Source: Poriferisodalis sp965116715 (lineage in GTDB: Bacteria; Actinomycetota; Acidimicrobiia; Acidimicrobiales; Poriferisodalaceae). From it: 64,000 nt of DNA. The notes under the pieces were generated by a model. It ran no database searches. It worked only from the letters and a program-made list of their open reading frames with translations, and was not told the origin of the DNA. Made by a program: the position numbers and the translations under genes. The DNA lies in NCBI GenBank assembly GCA_965116715.1, contig OZ220724.1:186001-250000 (forward strand), read 5' to 3'. Position 1 is the stretch's first letter, and the number at the start of each line of letters is the position of its first letter. This document shows, one piece after another, positions 51,899 through 60,240 of the stretch.

Positions 51899-53359
51899 CT
51901 AGACCGCAGCCTCGCTGATCAGCTTCCAGAGCACGTCCATCTGGGGACGATCAGTGCGTGACTGGCCGACGGCGACCCGGATGATGCTGCGACCGTCCAG
52001 CACCGATGGTGTCAGGTACGCGATGCCGCTGGTGTTCACGGCAGCCGCGATGACATCAGTGGCGCGATCAGCGGCCTCATGCGCGGCCGGAGAATCGTCC
52101 GTCGCCCGGCAGCGGAAGCACACCAGCGAGAACGGGTGCGGGGCCACGATCTCGAATCGGCCATCGGCGGCGAGCCTTTGCGCCAGCTCCTGGGCCATGG
52201 CCACGTGGTGGCGCACCATCTGGCGGATGCCCGACGCGCCGTAGCTGCGCATCACCCACCACAGCTTGAGCGCCCGGAAGCGGCGGCCCAGCGGCACCTG
52301 CCAGTTGCGGTAGTCGATCACGTTGCCGGCGTCGCTCTGGGTGTTGCGCAGGTAGGGCGGGTCGATCGACAGGGCGTCGGTGAGCGCTGCCTTGTCGGCG
52401 ACGTAGAACGCCGAGCAGTCGAAGTTCACCATCATCCACTTGTGCGGGTTGAAGACGTAGCTGTCCACCAGTTCGATGCCGTCTTGATGGTGACGGAATT
52501 CGGGGCAGATCATGGCGGTGCCGGCGTAGGCGGCGTCGACGTGATGCCACAGGCGGTGTTCGACCGCAATCTCAGAGATGGCGCGCACTGGGTCGACCGC
52601 AGTGGTGCCGGTGGTGCCGATGGTCGATCCCACGAATGCCGGCACGAGACCGGCCGCCAGATCGGCTTCGATGGCCGATGCCAGCGCATCGGGCCGCATC
52701 GCCTGGTGCTCGTCGGTCTCGATGAGGCGCACCACGCCGAAGCCGGCCACATTGGCGCCCTTCTCCACCGAGCTGTGCGCCTGAGCCGAGGTGTACGCCA
52801 CCATCTCTTCGGCAGGCTGACCGCTGCGCTCAGCGGCACGGTGGCGGGCGGCCACGAGCGCGACATGGGTGGCATCCGACGCGCTGCCCTGCAGCACGCC
52901 GCCGCCGCTGGCGGTGGTCTTCCAGTGCCCGGGCAGGCCGAGCAGGTCGACGAGCCAGTCGAGCATGTGGCTCTCGACCTCGGTGAGCGCAGGCGAAGCT
53001 GCCCACAGCAGGCCGATCAAGCCCAGCCCGGACGACACCGTGTCGGCGAGCACCGAGGGCGGTGAGTTGTTGGCCGGGAAGTAGGCGAACCAGCCCGGGT
53101 GCTGCCAGTGGGTGAGCCCAGGCACGACCACCCGGTCCAGGTCGGCGAGCAGGTCGTCGAACGGCTCGGGGTCTTCCGGCGCATCTGCGGGCAGCAGCGC
53201 CCGGATGTCGCCGGGCTGCGCAGTCGACGCCACGGGCAGCGACTCGACGCGCTCCCAGTAGTCGGCGATCCAGTCGATGACCTCCCGCCCGTGGCGCCGG
53301 AACTCCTCCGGCGTCATGTGCCCCGGCGGCGAGGTGACTTCTGGATCGATCTCATCCAT
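51899..53359 (-). CDS. Aromatic-L-amino-acid/pyridoxal-dependent decarboxylase
   Basis: A 486-residue group II PLP decarboxylase. HWQHPGWFAYFPANNSPPSVLAD (here cited in part) typifies the aromatic amino acid branch; TASGGGVLQGSASDA binds the phosphate, HVDAAYAGTA holds Asp275, and the PLP lysine is Lys307 in FNPHKWMMV. It would convert tryptophan, tyrosine, phenylalanine or DOPA to the amine. The start at MDEIDPEV is chosen; a longer reading has no similarity and overlaps the divergent phosphotransferase region. It is convergent with the HisC-like aminotransferase gene, suggesting linked aromatic amino acid metabolism. Confidence 0.92.
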   Translation of the reverse strand: MDEIDPEVTSPPGHMTPEEFRRHGREVIDWIADYWERVESLPVASTAQPGDIRALLPADAPEDPEPFDDLLADLDRVVVPGLTHWQHPGWFAYFPANNSPPSVLADTVSSGLGLIGLLWAASPALTEVESHMLDWLVDLLGLPGHWKTTASGGGVLQGSASDATHVALVAARHRAAERSGQPAEEMVAYTSAQAHSSVEKGANVAGFGVVRLIETDEHQAMRPDALASAIEADLAAGLVPAFVGSTIGTTGTTAVDPVRAISEIAVEHRLWHHVDAAYAGTAMICPEFRHHQDGIELVDSYVFNPHKWMMVNFDCSAFYVADKAALTDALSIDPPYLRNTQSDAGNVIDYRNWQVPLGRRFRALKLWWVMRSYGASGIRQMVRHHVAMAQELAQRLAADGRFEIVAPHPFSLVCFRCRATDDSPAAHEAADRATDVIAAAVNTSGIAYLTPSVLDGRSIIRVAVGQSRTDRPQMDVLWKLISEAAV

Positions 53360-53445
53360 GGCGCCGACGCTACTTGCGGCCCATCTCCGAGCCGCCGCCG
53401 GTGGTTGCCGTAGTGTGTGCCCGCTGAGCGAGAACGGGAGGCAAG

Positions 53446-54504
53446 ATGACGAACGGCGCTGTGGCTTCGGGCATTCTCGGCTATGACGTTCCCGCGGTGG
53501 AAGCGTGGATCGACGCCAACGTCGACGGCCTGGAGCCACCGTTCACCTGGAGCCAGCTCGAGGGCGGGCACAGCAATCTCACCTACAAGCTCACCGCCGC
53601 CGACGGCACCACCGCAGTGGTGCGCCGCCCGCCGATGGGCGAACTGCTGCCCAAGGCCCACGACATGGGGCGCGAGTTCACGATCATCAGCGGCCTCGGG
53701 CCGACGGGTGTGCCGGTGGCCAAGGCCTACGGCTACTGCGAGAGCCCCGACGTGACCGGGGCGCACTTCTACGTGATGAGCTACGTGGAGGGCAAGCCGC
53801 TGTTCGAGTCTGCCGATGCCCGCGAGCACCTGACCGCCGAGGGCCGCGCGCATGTGGGCATGTCGTTCATGGACGTGCTGGCAGCGCTGCACTCGGTGGA
53901 TCCCGACGATGTCGGACTGGGCGACCTCGGCAAGAAGGAGGACTACGTCGGGCGCCAGATCCGCACGTGGTACCGGTCGTGGACGGCTTCTGCCGAGTCG
54001 GCCCAATACGACACGCCTGTGGTGCACGAACTGCACGACCTGCTGCAGGAGCGCAAGCCCACCCAAGGCCCGGCCCGGGTGGTGCACGGCGACTACGGGC
54101 TGCACAACTGCCTGTTCAACCCGGGCGGCGAGCTGCAGGCGGTGCTGGACTGGGAGATCTCCACGCTCGGCGACCCGCTGGCCGACTTCGCCTATGCGCT
54201 GAACAGCTGGACCGAGCCCACTGACGACATCTTGGAGGGGTCCGACCCGCCGACGTTGGTGGACGGTTTCGTCGGCCGGGCCGACCTCATCGAGCGCTAC
54301 GAGCAGCGCACCGGCGCCGACCTGTCGGACCTGGCGTACTACGTCAGCTTCAATCACTGGAAGTCGGCGTGCATCATCCACGGCGTGTACGCCCGCTACA
54401 TGCGCGGCCAGAAGCCTGCCGACGATGTCGACTTGGATCTCTACCGGGCCCGCATCGGGCGCGGCATCGAGCTGTCGGCGGCCGCCGCCGAGGCGATCTC
54501 TTAG
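53446..54504 (+). CDS. Phosphotransferase family protein (ACAD10/APH-like)
   Basis: A 352-residue protein with an aminoglycoside-phosphotransferase-like kinase fold. WSQLEGGHSNLTYKLTAADG forms the nucleotide loop, VVRRPPMGELLPKAHDM carries the ATP lysine region, VVHGDYGLHNCLFNPGGEL is the catalytic HGDxxxxN loop, and LDWEISTLGDPLADF binds metal. This subgroup is commonly found near acyl-CoA dehydrogenases and is thought to phosphorylate hydroxyacyl substrates (as in 4-hydroxy acid catabolism), not antibiotics. GGGAGG precedes the ATG. No acyl-CoA dehydrogenase is adjacent here. The uracil-DNA glycosylase gene follows after 49 bp. Confidence 0.9.
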   Translation: MTNGAVASGILGYDVPAVEAWIDANVDGLEPPFTWSQLEGGHSNLTYKLTAADGTTAVVRRPPMGELLPKAHDMGREFTIISGLGPTGVPVAKAYGYCESPDVTGAHFYVMSYVEGKPLFESADAREHLTAEGRAHVGMSFMDVLAALHSVDPDDVGLGDLGKKEDYVGRQIRTWYRSWTASAESAQYDTPVVHELHDLLQERKPTQGPARVVHGDYGLHNCLFNPGGELQAVLDWEISTLGDPLADFAYALNSWTEPTDDILEGSDPPTLVDGFVGRADLIERYEQRTGADLSDLAYYVSFNHWKSACIIHGVYARYMRGQKPADDVDLDLYRARIGRGIELSAAAAEAIS

Positions 54505-54553
54505 GGGCTGGGCTCCTAGTGCCGGGCTCCTAGCGCCGAGGTTCTTGCGAGGC

Positions 54554-55219
54554 ATGCCGCGCACCGACTGGAACCCGATCCTGCGAGGGGAATTCGACAA
54601 GCCGTACTGGCCGGTCCTGCAGCAGTTCGTGGCCGACGAGCGAGCCCAGGGCGCCGTGTACCCGCCGAACGACCAGGTCTTCGCGGCGCTGCACCTCACG
54701 CCGTATGCCGACGTGAAGGTGCTGATTCTCGGCCAGGACCCGTACCACGGTCCCCGCCAGGCACACGGGCTGTGCTTCTCGGTGCCCCATGGCATCCCGC
54801 AGCCGCCGTCGCTGCAGAACATCTTTGCCGAGCTGCGTGACGACCTCGGCGTCGAGCCCCCGTCGCACGGGAACCTGGAGGGGTGGGCGCGTCAGGGCGT
54901 GCTGCTGCTGAACGCGTTCCTGACCGTGCGTGCCCGCCAGGCCGCGTCCCACCGTTCGGCAGGCTGGGAGACGTTCACTGACGAGGTGATCCGGGCGGTC
55001 AGCGCGAAGTCCGAGCGCGTCGTGTTCATCTTGTGGGGCGCCTTTGCCCGCCGCAAGAAAGCGCTCGTCGACCTGACTCGCCATGTGGTCATCGAGTCAG
55101 CGCACCCGTCGCCGCTCAGCGCGCACAACGGGTTCTTCGGCAGCAAGCCGTTCAGCCGGGCCAATGCGGCACTCGCGGCCGCCGGCCGCCAGCCGATCGA
55201 CTGGGGCCTGCCCGACTGA
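54554..55219 (+). CDS. ung: Uracil-DNA glycosylase (family 1)
   Basis: A 221-residue DNA repair enzyme that removes uracil from DNA. The water-activating motif is LILGQDPYHGPRQAHGLCFS with Asp62 and Tyr64; GVLLLNAFLTV lies in the middle, and the minor-groove loop is HPSPLSAHNGFFG with His184. Family 1 length and motif spacing are complete. The ATG at 54554 is chosen because the N-terminal DWNPILRGEFDKPYW is conserved. It ends 14 bp from a convergent glyoxalase-like gene. Confidence 0.96.
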   Translation: MPRTDWNPILRGEFDKPYWPVLQQFVADERAQGAVYPPNDQVFAALHLTPYADVKVLILGQDPYHGPRQAHGLCFSVPHGIPQPPSLQNIFAELRDDLGVEPPSHGNLEGWARQGVLLLNAFLTVRARQAASHRSAGWETFTDEVIRAVSAKSERVVFILWGAFARRKKALVDLTRHVVIESAHPSPLSAHNGFFGSKPFSRANAALAAAGRQPIDWGLPD

Positions 55220-55233
55220 TCCGGGGCCGGAGT

Positions 55234-55857
55234 TCAGCGGAGCGTGACGCGCCCGTTGGGGGTGTCGAGCGTCGCCTCGAACGTGACAGCGTCGCCTGCA
55301 GTGACGTCCACGTCGAGGCCGAGAGCGCTATGGAGTGCCCTGATGTGGTCGGGGTCGGGGTGCGTGCCGCTGAGCGAGACGAGCGTGCAACCGGTCGGGG
55401 TGACCGTCGCCGGGTGGGTGGTGTTCCCCCACTCGATGACGAACGGGACCAGTCCCGGGCCGGCCGACATGGTCAGTGACCAGTGGATCTCCTCGCCGTC
55501 GGGCTTCACCCGGCTCATGGCCGAGATGGGGCCGGGGTCCTCGCCGCAGGCGGCCATGGCTGCGGTGACGTCCTCGATGGTCTCGCCTTCGGAGGCATGT
55601 ATCGCGAAGGTGATGAGCCGGCCCTCGCTCATGGCATCGATGTCGAATGGGCGACCGCTCGGCGGATCAGGCTGTTGAGGATCGGGAGCGATGATCTCCA
55701 GGTAGACGTCGTCGCCCAGCGACATGAGCGTGTTGCGGGTGCCCATGCCCGGGTGCGGCCCGCCTGGGGCGGCCGCCATGCCGACCAGCGCCTCGACGGC
55801 GGCGGTGCCGGCCGCGAGATCGGGCGCGGCGTACACGATGTGATCGATAGCTGCCAT
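55234..55857 (-). CDS. Glyoxalase-like (VOC superfamily) domain protein
   Basis: A 207-residue protein with a glyoxalase-like fold. It begins with IDHIVYAAPDLAAGTAAVEALVG, where His5 is a typical VOC metal-ligand position, followed by PHPGMGTRNTLMSLGDDVYLEIIAPDP containing a second histidine and a metal-binding glutamate in LEII. The second half contains GEEIHWSLTMS and FVIEWGNTTHPA. This matches the glyoxalase-like domain family with no assigned reaction. Located between uracil-DNA glycosylase and a tandem CoA-transferase gene. Function unknown. Confidence 0.85.
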   Translation of the reverse strand: MAAIDHIVYAAPDLAAGTAAVEALVGMAAAPGGPHPGMGTRNTLMSLGDDVYLEIIAPDPQQPDPPSGRPFDIDAMSEGRLITFAIHASEGETIEDVTAAMAACGEDPGPISAMSRVKPDGEEIHWSLTMSAGPGLVPFVIEWGNTTHPATVTPTGCTLVSLSGTHPDPDHIRALHSALGLDVDVTAGDAVTFEATLDTPNGRVTLR

Positions 55858-55953
55858 GAGGGCACGTTAGCCACGACGGCGTTCCCGCCCCGGCAGAAGG
55901 TCGGCACATTTCCCCGCTGGTTCGGAAGGCCGGCTCGGCCAGCACCGCAGGGG

Positions 55954-58407
55954 CTAGTCGAAGGCTTCTGCTGCGGCTAGCTCGGCGATGCGGTCGGGGT
56001 CGTAGCCGAGACGGTCGGCAAGCACCTCGTAGAGATGCTCGCCCAGTGCGGGCGCGGCGCGTTCGGGCCATACCCGGCTGCGCGACATGGCAAACCGGGG
56101 CGCTTCGATGATGGTGGTGCCGTGGACGGAGTGGGGGACTTCGACCCAATGGCCCCGGTGCGCAAGCTGGGGATCGACTGCCAGCTCGGGGCTGTTCTGC
56201 ACCCGGTGCGCTGCGATGCCGGCGGCCTGGCACTGCGCCTCGACGTCGGCCTCGTCCAGCGCAGCGGTCCACGCCGAGAGCGCAGCCTCGAGCTCCTCCC
56301 GGCGCGAGAGGCGCTCGGCGAGCCGCAGCACCGCCAGGTCCGGTCGCCCGATCAGCCCGGCGAGCGCACGCCAGGCATCGTCGTGCTGGGCCACCACGGC
56401 CACCCAGCGGTCATCGCCGGCGGCCGGGAAGACCCCGTGGGGGCAGTAGTGCTCGCTCTGGTTGCCGCGGCCGCCCACCACGGTGCCGTTGCGGAGGTAC
56501 TCGAGCACCGCCGGGGCGATGAAGTGGACCGAGGCCTCTGCTTGAGAGAAGTCGAGGTAGCGGCCCTCGCCGGTGCGCCGCCGGTGGTCGATGGCCGCCA
56601 GCAGGCTGGCCGCGGCCGGATGGGGGGAGGTGTAGTCGGTGATGGCGCCGTAGGGACCGACGGGGGCACGGTCCGCCCAGCCGGTGATGTTGTAGAAGCC
56701 GACCATGGCACCCGACAGGTTGCCGTACCCGCCGAAGTCGGCGAGCGGGCCGGACTGGCCGTACAGGCAGCTCGACAGCATCACCACCGAGGGGTTGATC
56801 TCGCGCACGCTGGGATAGTCGAGCCCCCACGAGCGCATGATGCGCGGCGTGTAGGACTCGCACACCACATCGGCCCACCGCACGAGATCCTGCGCGACCT
56901 CGCGGCCCGCGGCGGTGGCCGGATTCAGCGTGATGCCCAGCTTGCCGGCGTTCATGTTGTTGAACGTGGCGCCGTTCTCGGGTCCGACCTCGTTGCCGAT
57001 GAAGGGCAGGAAGGTGCGGACGGCGTCGAGCTTGACCGACGACTCCACCCGGATGACCGTCGCGCCGGCGTCCGCCAGCAGGCGGGAAACGGTCGGCCCG
57101 GCGACGGCCCACATGAAGTCGAGCACCTTGAGACCTTCGAGCGGGCGCTCGGGTGCTGACGGCCCAGACGGCCTAGACGGCCCAGACGGCGCTTGCGGCC
57201 CGGACGCCCCGGACGGCCCAGTCTGCGCGGACACCGCGGGCCGACGCTCGCGGCCCAGCACCTCGTCGGTGTGCTCGCCGACGGCTGGCACCCGGTCGGC
57301 CGAGCCGTCTCCCGGCTCGGGCTTCATCCAGTGGCCCGGGTAGCGCTGGCCGTCGACGATGTCCCAGTAGTCGCGGGACGCGAGCTGTTCGGATGCCGTG
57401 AGATCGGCCGTCGTCGCCACCGGGGCGAGCAGCAGGCGGCGCTCGAGGGCGAGGGCGAACAGCTCGTCCTTGGTCCGCGAGGCGGTGAAGTTCGCGATGC
57501 ATTCCTTGATCCGCTCGAAATCCTCGAGCGTCTCGCTGCCGTCGCCGAGTGCCATGCCGTACTGCACCCAGTCCTTGCTGGCTGTGGCCTCGTCGCAGAA
57601 GCCCGCCTCGTGCACCAGCGCCATCATCCGGCCCGTTGCGGGTCCGATGGCGGCGCCGAACACGTGGGTGAACGACACGTACCCGTTCTTGGCCGGGTAC
57701 ACGACTCGCAGCCGGATCGGGCCGCTGCGGATGCCGCCGCCGCCTCGCAGCGTCAGCGGGGCGTTGACCAGCGAGCACAGCACCGACGACATGGTCGAGT
57801 TCATCGCCACAGCCTGGGCCGACACATCGATGTGCTGGCCGAAGCCGGACTGGTTGCGCTCGATCAGCGCCAGCGTCACCGCCGAGGCGGCTTGGCCGGC
57901 TGCGTGCAGGAATGCCTGCGGCACGCCGACCCCCAGCGGGGCCCGGTCCTCGTCGCCGCACATGTGCATCGGCCCGCCCGATGCCCACACCGTGAGGTCA
58001 GTCGCTGCCCATCCCGCCTTGGGACCGGTCTGGCCGAACGGCGAGATCGAAGCGACGACGAGCGCAGGGTTGAACTCGCCAAGCACGTCGGGTCCGAGTC
58101 CCAGCGATGTCATGTGGCCCGGCGGGGCTGATTCCAGCAGCACGTCAGCGCCGGCTGCAAGCCGGCGGAGCGCATCGGCACCGTCCGCGGCAGTGATGTC
58201 GAGCTCGACAGATTTCTTGCCGCGGGCATAGGAGGCGTGGGTGAGCGAAACGCCGCTCGCATCGAACGGTGCCTGCCGTCGCACCGGCGTGCCGCCCGGT
58301 GGCTCGACGGCGATGACCTCGGCACCGAGCCGCGCCAGGATGAACCCTGCCATGTGCCCACGGTCGTCGGTCAGGTCGAGCACCCGGTACGGCGACAGCA
58401 GCGTCAT
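55954..58407 (-). CDS. Tandem CaiB/BaiF CoA-transferase family protein
   Basis: An 817-residue protein with two class III CoA-transferase-like halves, joined by a low-complexity linker at residues ~395-422 (repeats of Gly-Pro-Ser). The first half has VLDLTDDRGHMAGFILARLG and the second VLDFMWAVAGPTVSRLLADAG with NNMNAGKLGITLNP. At the catalytic aspartate position, the first half has Ala199 (IDVSAQAV) and the second Glu624 (LDFSQAEASV). Thus the N-terminal half again seems catalytically silent. Its ATG overlaps nothing upstream, but its start overlaps the downstream end of the antiporter gene by ATGA, implying coupled translation. Confidence 0.87.
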   Translation of the reverse strand: MTLLSPYRVLDLTDDRGHMAGFILARLGAEVIAVEPPGGTPVRRQAPFDASGVSLTHASYARGKKSVELDITAADGADALRRLAAGADVLLESAPPGHMTSLGLGPDVLGEFNPALVVASISPFGQTGPKAGWAATDLTVWASGGPMHMCGDEDRAPLGVGVPQAFLHAAGQAASAVTLALIERNQSGFGQHIDVSAQAVAMNSTMSSVLCSLVNAPLTLRGGGGIRSGPIRLRVVYPAKNGYVSFTHVFGAAIGPATGRMMALVHEAGFCDEATASKDWVQYGMALGDGSETLEDFERIKECIANFTASRTKDELFALALERRLLLAPVATTADLTASEQLASRDYWDIVDGQRYPGHWMKPEPGDGSADRVPAVGEHTDEVLGRERRPAVSAQTGPSGASGPQAPSGPSRPSGPSAPERPLEGLKVLDFMWAVAGPTVSRLLADAGATVIRVESSVKLDAVRTFLPFIGNEVGPENGATFNNMNAGKLGITLNPATAAGREVAQDLVRWADVVCESYTPRIMRSWGLDYPSVREINPSVVMLSSCLYGQSGPLADFGGYGNLSGAMVGFYNITGWADRAPVGPYGAITDYTSPHPAAASLLAAIDHRRRTGEGRYLDFSQAEASVHFIAPAVLEYLRNGTVVGGRGNQSEHYCPHGVFPAAGDDRWVAVVAQHDDAWRALAGLIGRPDLAVLRLAERLSRREELEAALSAWTAALDEADVEAQCQAAGIAAHRVQNSPELAVDPQLAHRGHWVEVPHSVHGTTIIEAPRFAMSRSRVWPERAAPALGEHLYEVLADRLGYDPDRIAELAAAEAFD

Positions 58408-60170
58408 GCGTCGTCGCTCTCTGCGTCATCGGTTGCTGCGTCGGGTCCGAGCTCGGTGTGGAGCACGGCGTGGGTGACTGCTTCGGTGTCGGGTTCGGGC
58501 AGCTCGAAGTGGCCGAGCGCATGGGCAATGAGCGCGTCATGGGCAGCTTGGCGTTCCGCGACGACGTGATCGACGAGCCCGTCGCGTTCGAGGTCGGCGG
58601 CGTCAGCGGGATCGGCGGCCCAGGCCAGCACGGCAATGTCGGGGTTGTGCTCGCGGGCGATGCGGGCGAACTGCTCGACCGCTGACGGCGGGCTGTCGAC
58701 TGAGAGCGCGATCCGGGCGTCACGCAGGCCGGCTCGCTCGGCGATCACGTGACGGGACAGGTCGCCGACCAGCACCGTGCGTCCGGTGGACGCGGCCCAT
58801 CGCTGCGCCTCGGGGTCGAGCGACACGACGGTGTAGGGGATGTGCGCGAGCTCGAGCGCAGAGACGATGCGGCGCGCTCGTGGGCCGAAGCCGTTCACGA
58901 CGGCGTGATCGATCAGTGCTTCGTGCTCGCTGGGATCGAACTGCGGGGCATCGCCGTCGTGCGTGCCATCCCGTTGGCGGGTGCGGCGGTCGGCGTCGGA
59001 TCGTGCGGCGAGCGACTGGCCCCAGCGCGCGCCGAAGGGGCTGAATGCCATCAGCAGCACGGTCACCGCGATGAAGGCGTCGGTGCCGTCGGCGAGTCCC
59101 GCCGGTACGAGCCCGACTTCCTCGCCGGCGCGTTCGAGCACGAAGGAGAACTCGCCGATCTGCGCCAGCACCAGGGCCCCCGACAGTGCCACCGCCCGCG
59201 GCTGGCGCACCAGCAGCGCCGCAGCACTGGTCGACAGCAGCTTCACGATGACCACGGCGAGTGCCAAGCCGACCACCAGGGGCAGATTGCGTACGAGGTA
59301 GCCGACGTCGAGCAGCATGCCGATCGAGACGAAGAACGTCGCCGAGAACAGGATCTGCAGCGGCATCACCTCGCCGAGCGCCCGTGCGGCGACGCGGCTC
59401 TCGCTGACCATCAGCCCCGCAAGGAACGCTCCGAGCGAGATCGAGACGTCGAGCAGGCTGGTCGCGTACGCCGTGCCGAAGCAGATGGCCAGCACGGTCA
59501 GCAGGAACACCTCGCCCGACTGGATCCGCGAGACGTACTGCAGCACCGCTGGCACCAGCGTCCGCGCCACCACGATCACCGCGACGACGATGCCGGCCGC
59601 CTTGGCGAAGGCGATCAGCACATCGACCGGGCCGGTGGTCTGGCCGCCCAGCAACGGCACCGCCAGCACCATCGCGACAATCGCCAAGTCCTGGAAGATG
59701 AGCAGCGCCACCGAAACGTTGCCGACGGGCGAGGTGGTTGCCCGCCGCTCGGCCAGCACCTTCAGCACGATTGCCGTGCTGCTGAGCGACACGAGCAAGC
59801 CCGTGAAGACTGCGGTTCGCCATTCGACGCCGAAGGCGGCGACGACCGCAGCGACGATGCCGGTGGTGAGGCCCACCTGGACCGTCCCGCCGATCAGGAA
59901 CAGCGATGCGAGACGCCGCACGCGTTCGAGGCTGAACTCGATTCCGAGCGTGAACAGCAGCAGCATCACACCGATGTCTGCGGACTGGTTGACGAGATCG
60001 ATGTCGCTGATGAGGCCGACGCCGCTCGGCCCGATGATCGTGCCCGCAGCGAGGAACCCGACGATCGGCACGACCCCCAGACGCGATGACACGAAGGCGA
60101 TCAGGGTTCCCGCAACCAGCAGGATTGCCAGTTCGGTGAACAGCGGCGGTGCCGACGCAGCCAACAGCAC
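58404..60170 (-). CDS. CPA2-family cation:proton antiporter with C-terminal TrkA-N-like domain
   Basis: A 588-residue membrane transporter of the KefB/KefC type. About twelve hydrophobic segments span residues 10-385, with GFLAAGTIIGPSGVGLI, LLLFTLGIEFSLERVRRL and LLIFQDLAIVAMVLAV carrying the conserved Asp161. After a short charged linker, residues ~440-560 form a Rossmann-type TrkA-N domain (AVVNGFGPRARRIVSALE), whose last glycine of the usual motif is alanine, followed by ADPADAADLERDGLVDHVVAER. It probably exchanges K+ or Na+ for H+ under nucleotide control. GTG start. Divergent from the nitrilase-RT pair across 70 bp. Confidence 0.92.
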   Translation of the reverse strand: MLLAASAPPLFTELAILLVAGTLIAFVSSRLGVVPIVGFLAAGTIIGPSGVGLISDIDLVNQSADIGVMLLLFTLGIEFSLERVRRLASLFLIGGTVQVGLTTGIVAAVVAAFGVEWRTAVFTGLLVSLSSTAIVLKVLAERRATTSPVGNVSVALLIFQDLAIVAMVLAVPLLGGQTTGPVDVLIAFAKAAGIVVAVIVVARTLVPAVLQYVSRIQSGEVFLLTVLAICFGTAYATSLLDVSISLGAFLAGLMVSESRVAARALGEVMPLQILFSATFFVSIGMLLDVGYLVRNLPLVVGLALAVVIVKLLSTSAAALLVRQPRAVALSGALVLAQIGEFSFVLERAGEEVGLVPAGLADGTDAFIAVTVLLMAFSPFGARWGQSLAARSDADRRTRQRDGTHDGDAPQFDPSEHEALIDHAVVNGFGPRARRIVSALELAHIPYTVVSLDPEAQRWAASTGRTVLVGDLSRHVIAERAGLRDARIALSVDSPPSAVEQFARIAREHNPDIAVLAWAADPADAADLERDGLVDHVVAERQAAHDALIAHALGHFELPEPDTEAVTHAVLHTELGPDAATDDAESDDA

Positions 60171-60240
60171 TTGCTGATGAGGCTATTGGTGCCGAGGGCT
60201 GAGCGAACTGATCGTCGCGCTGGCTTGATAGGCAGGACCG

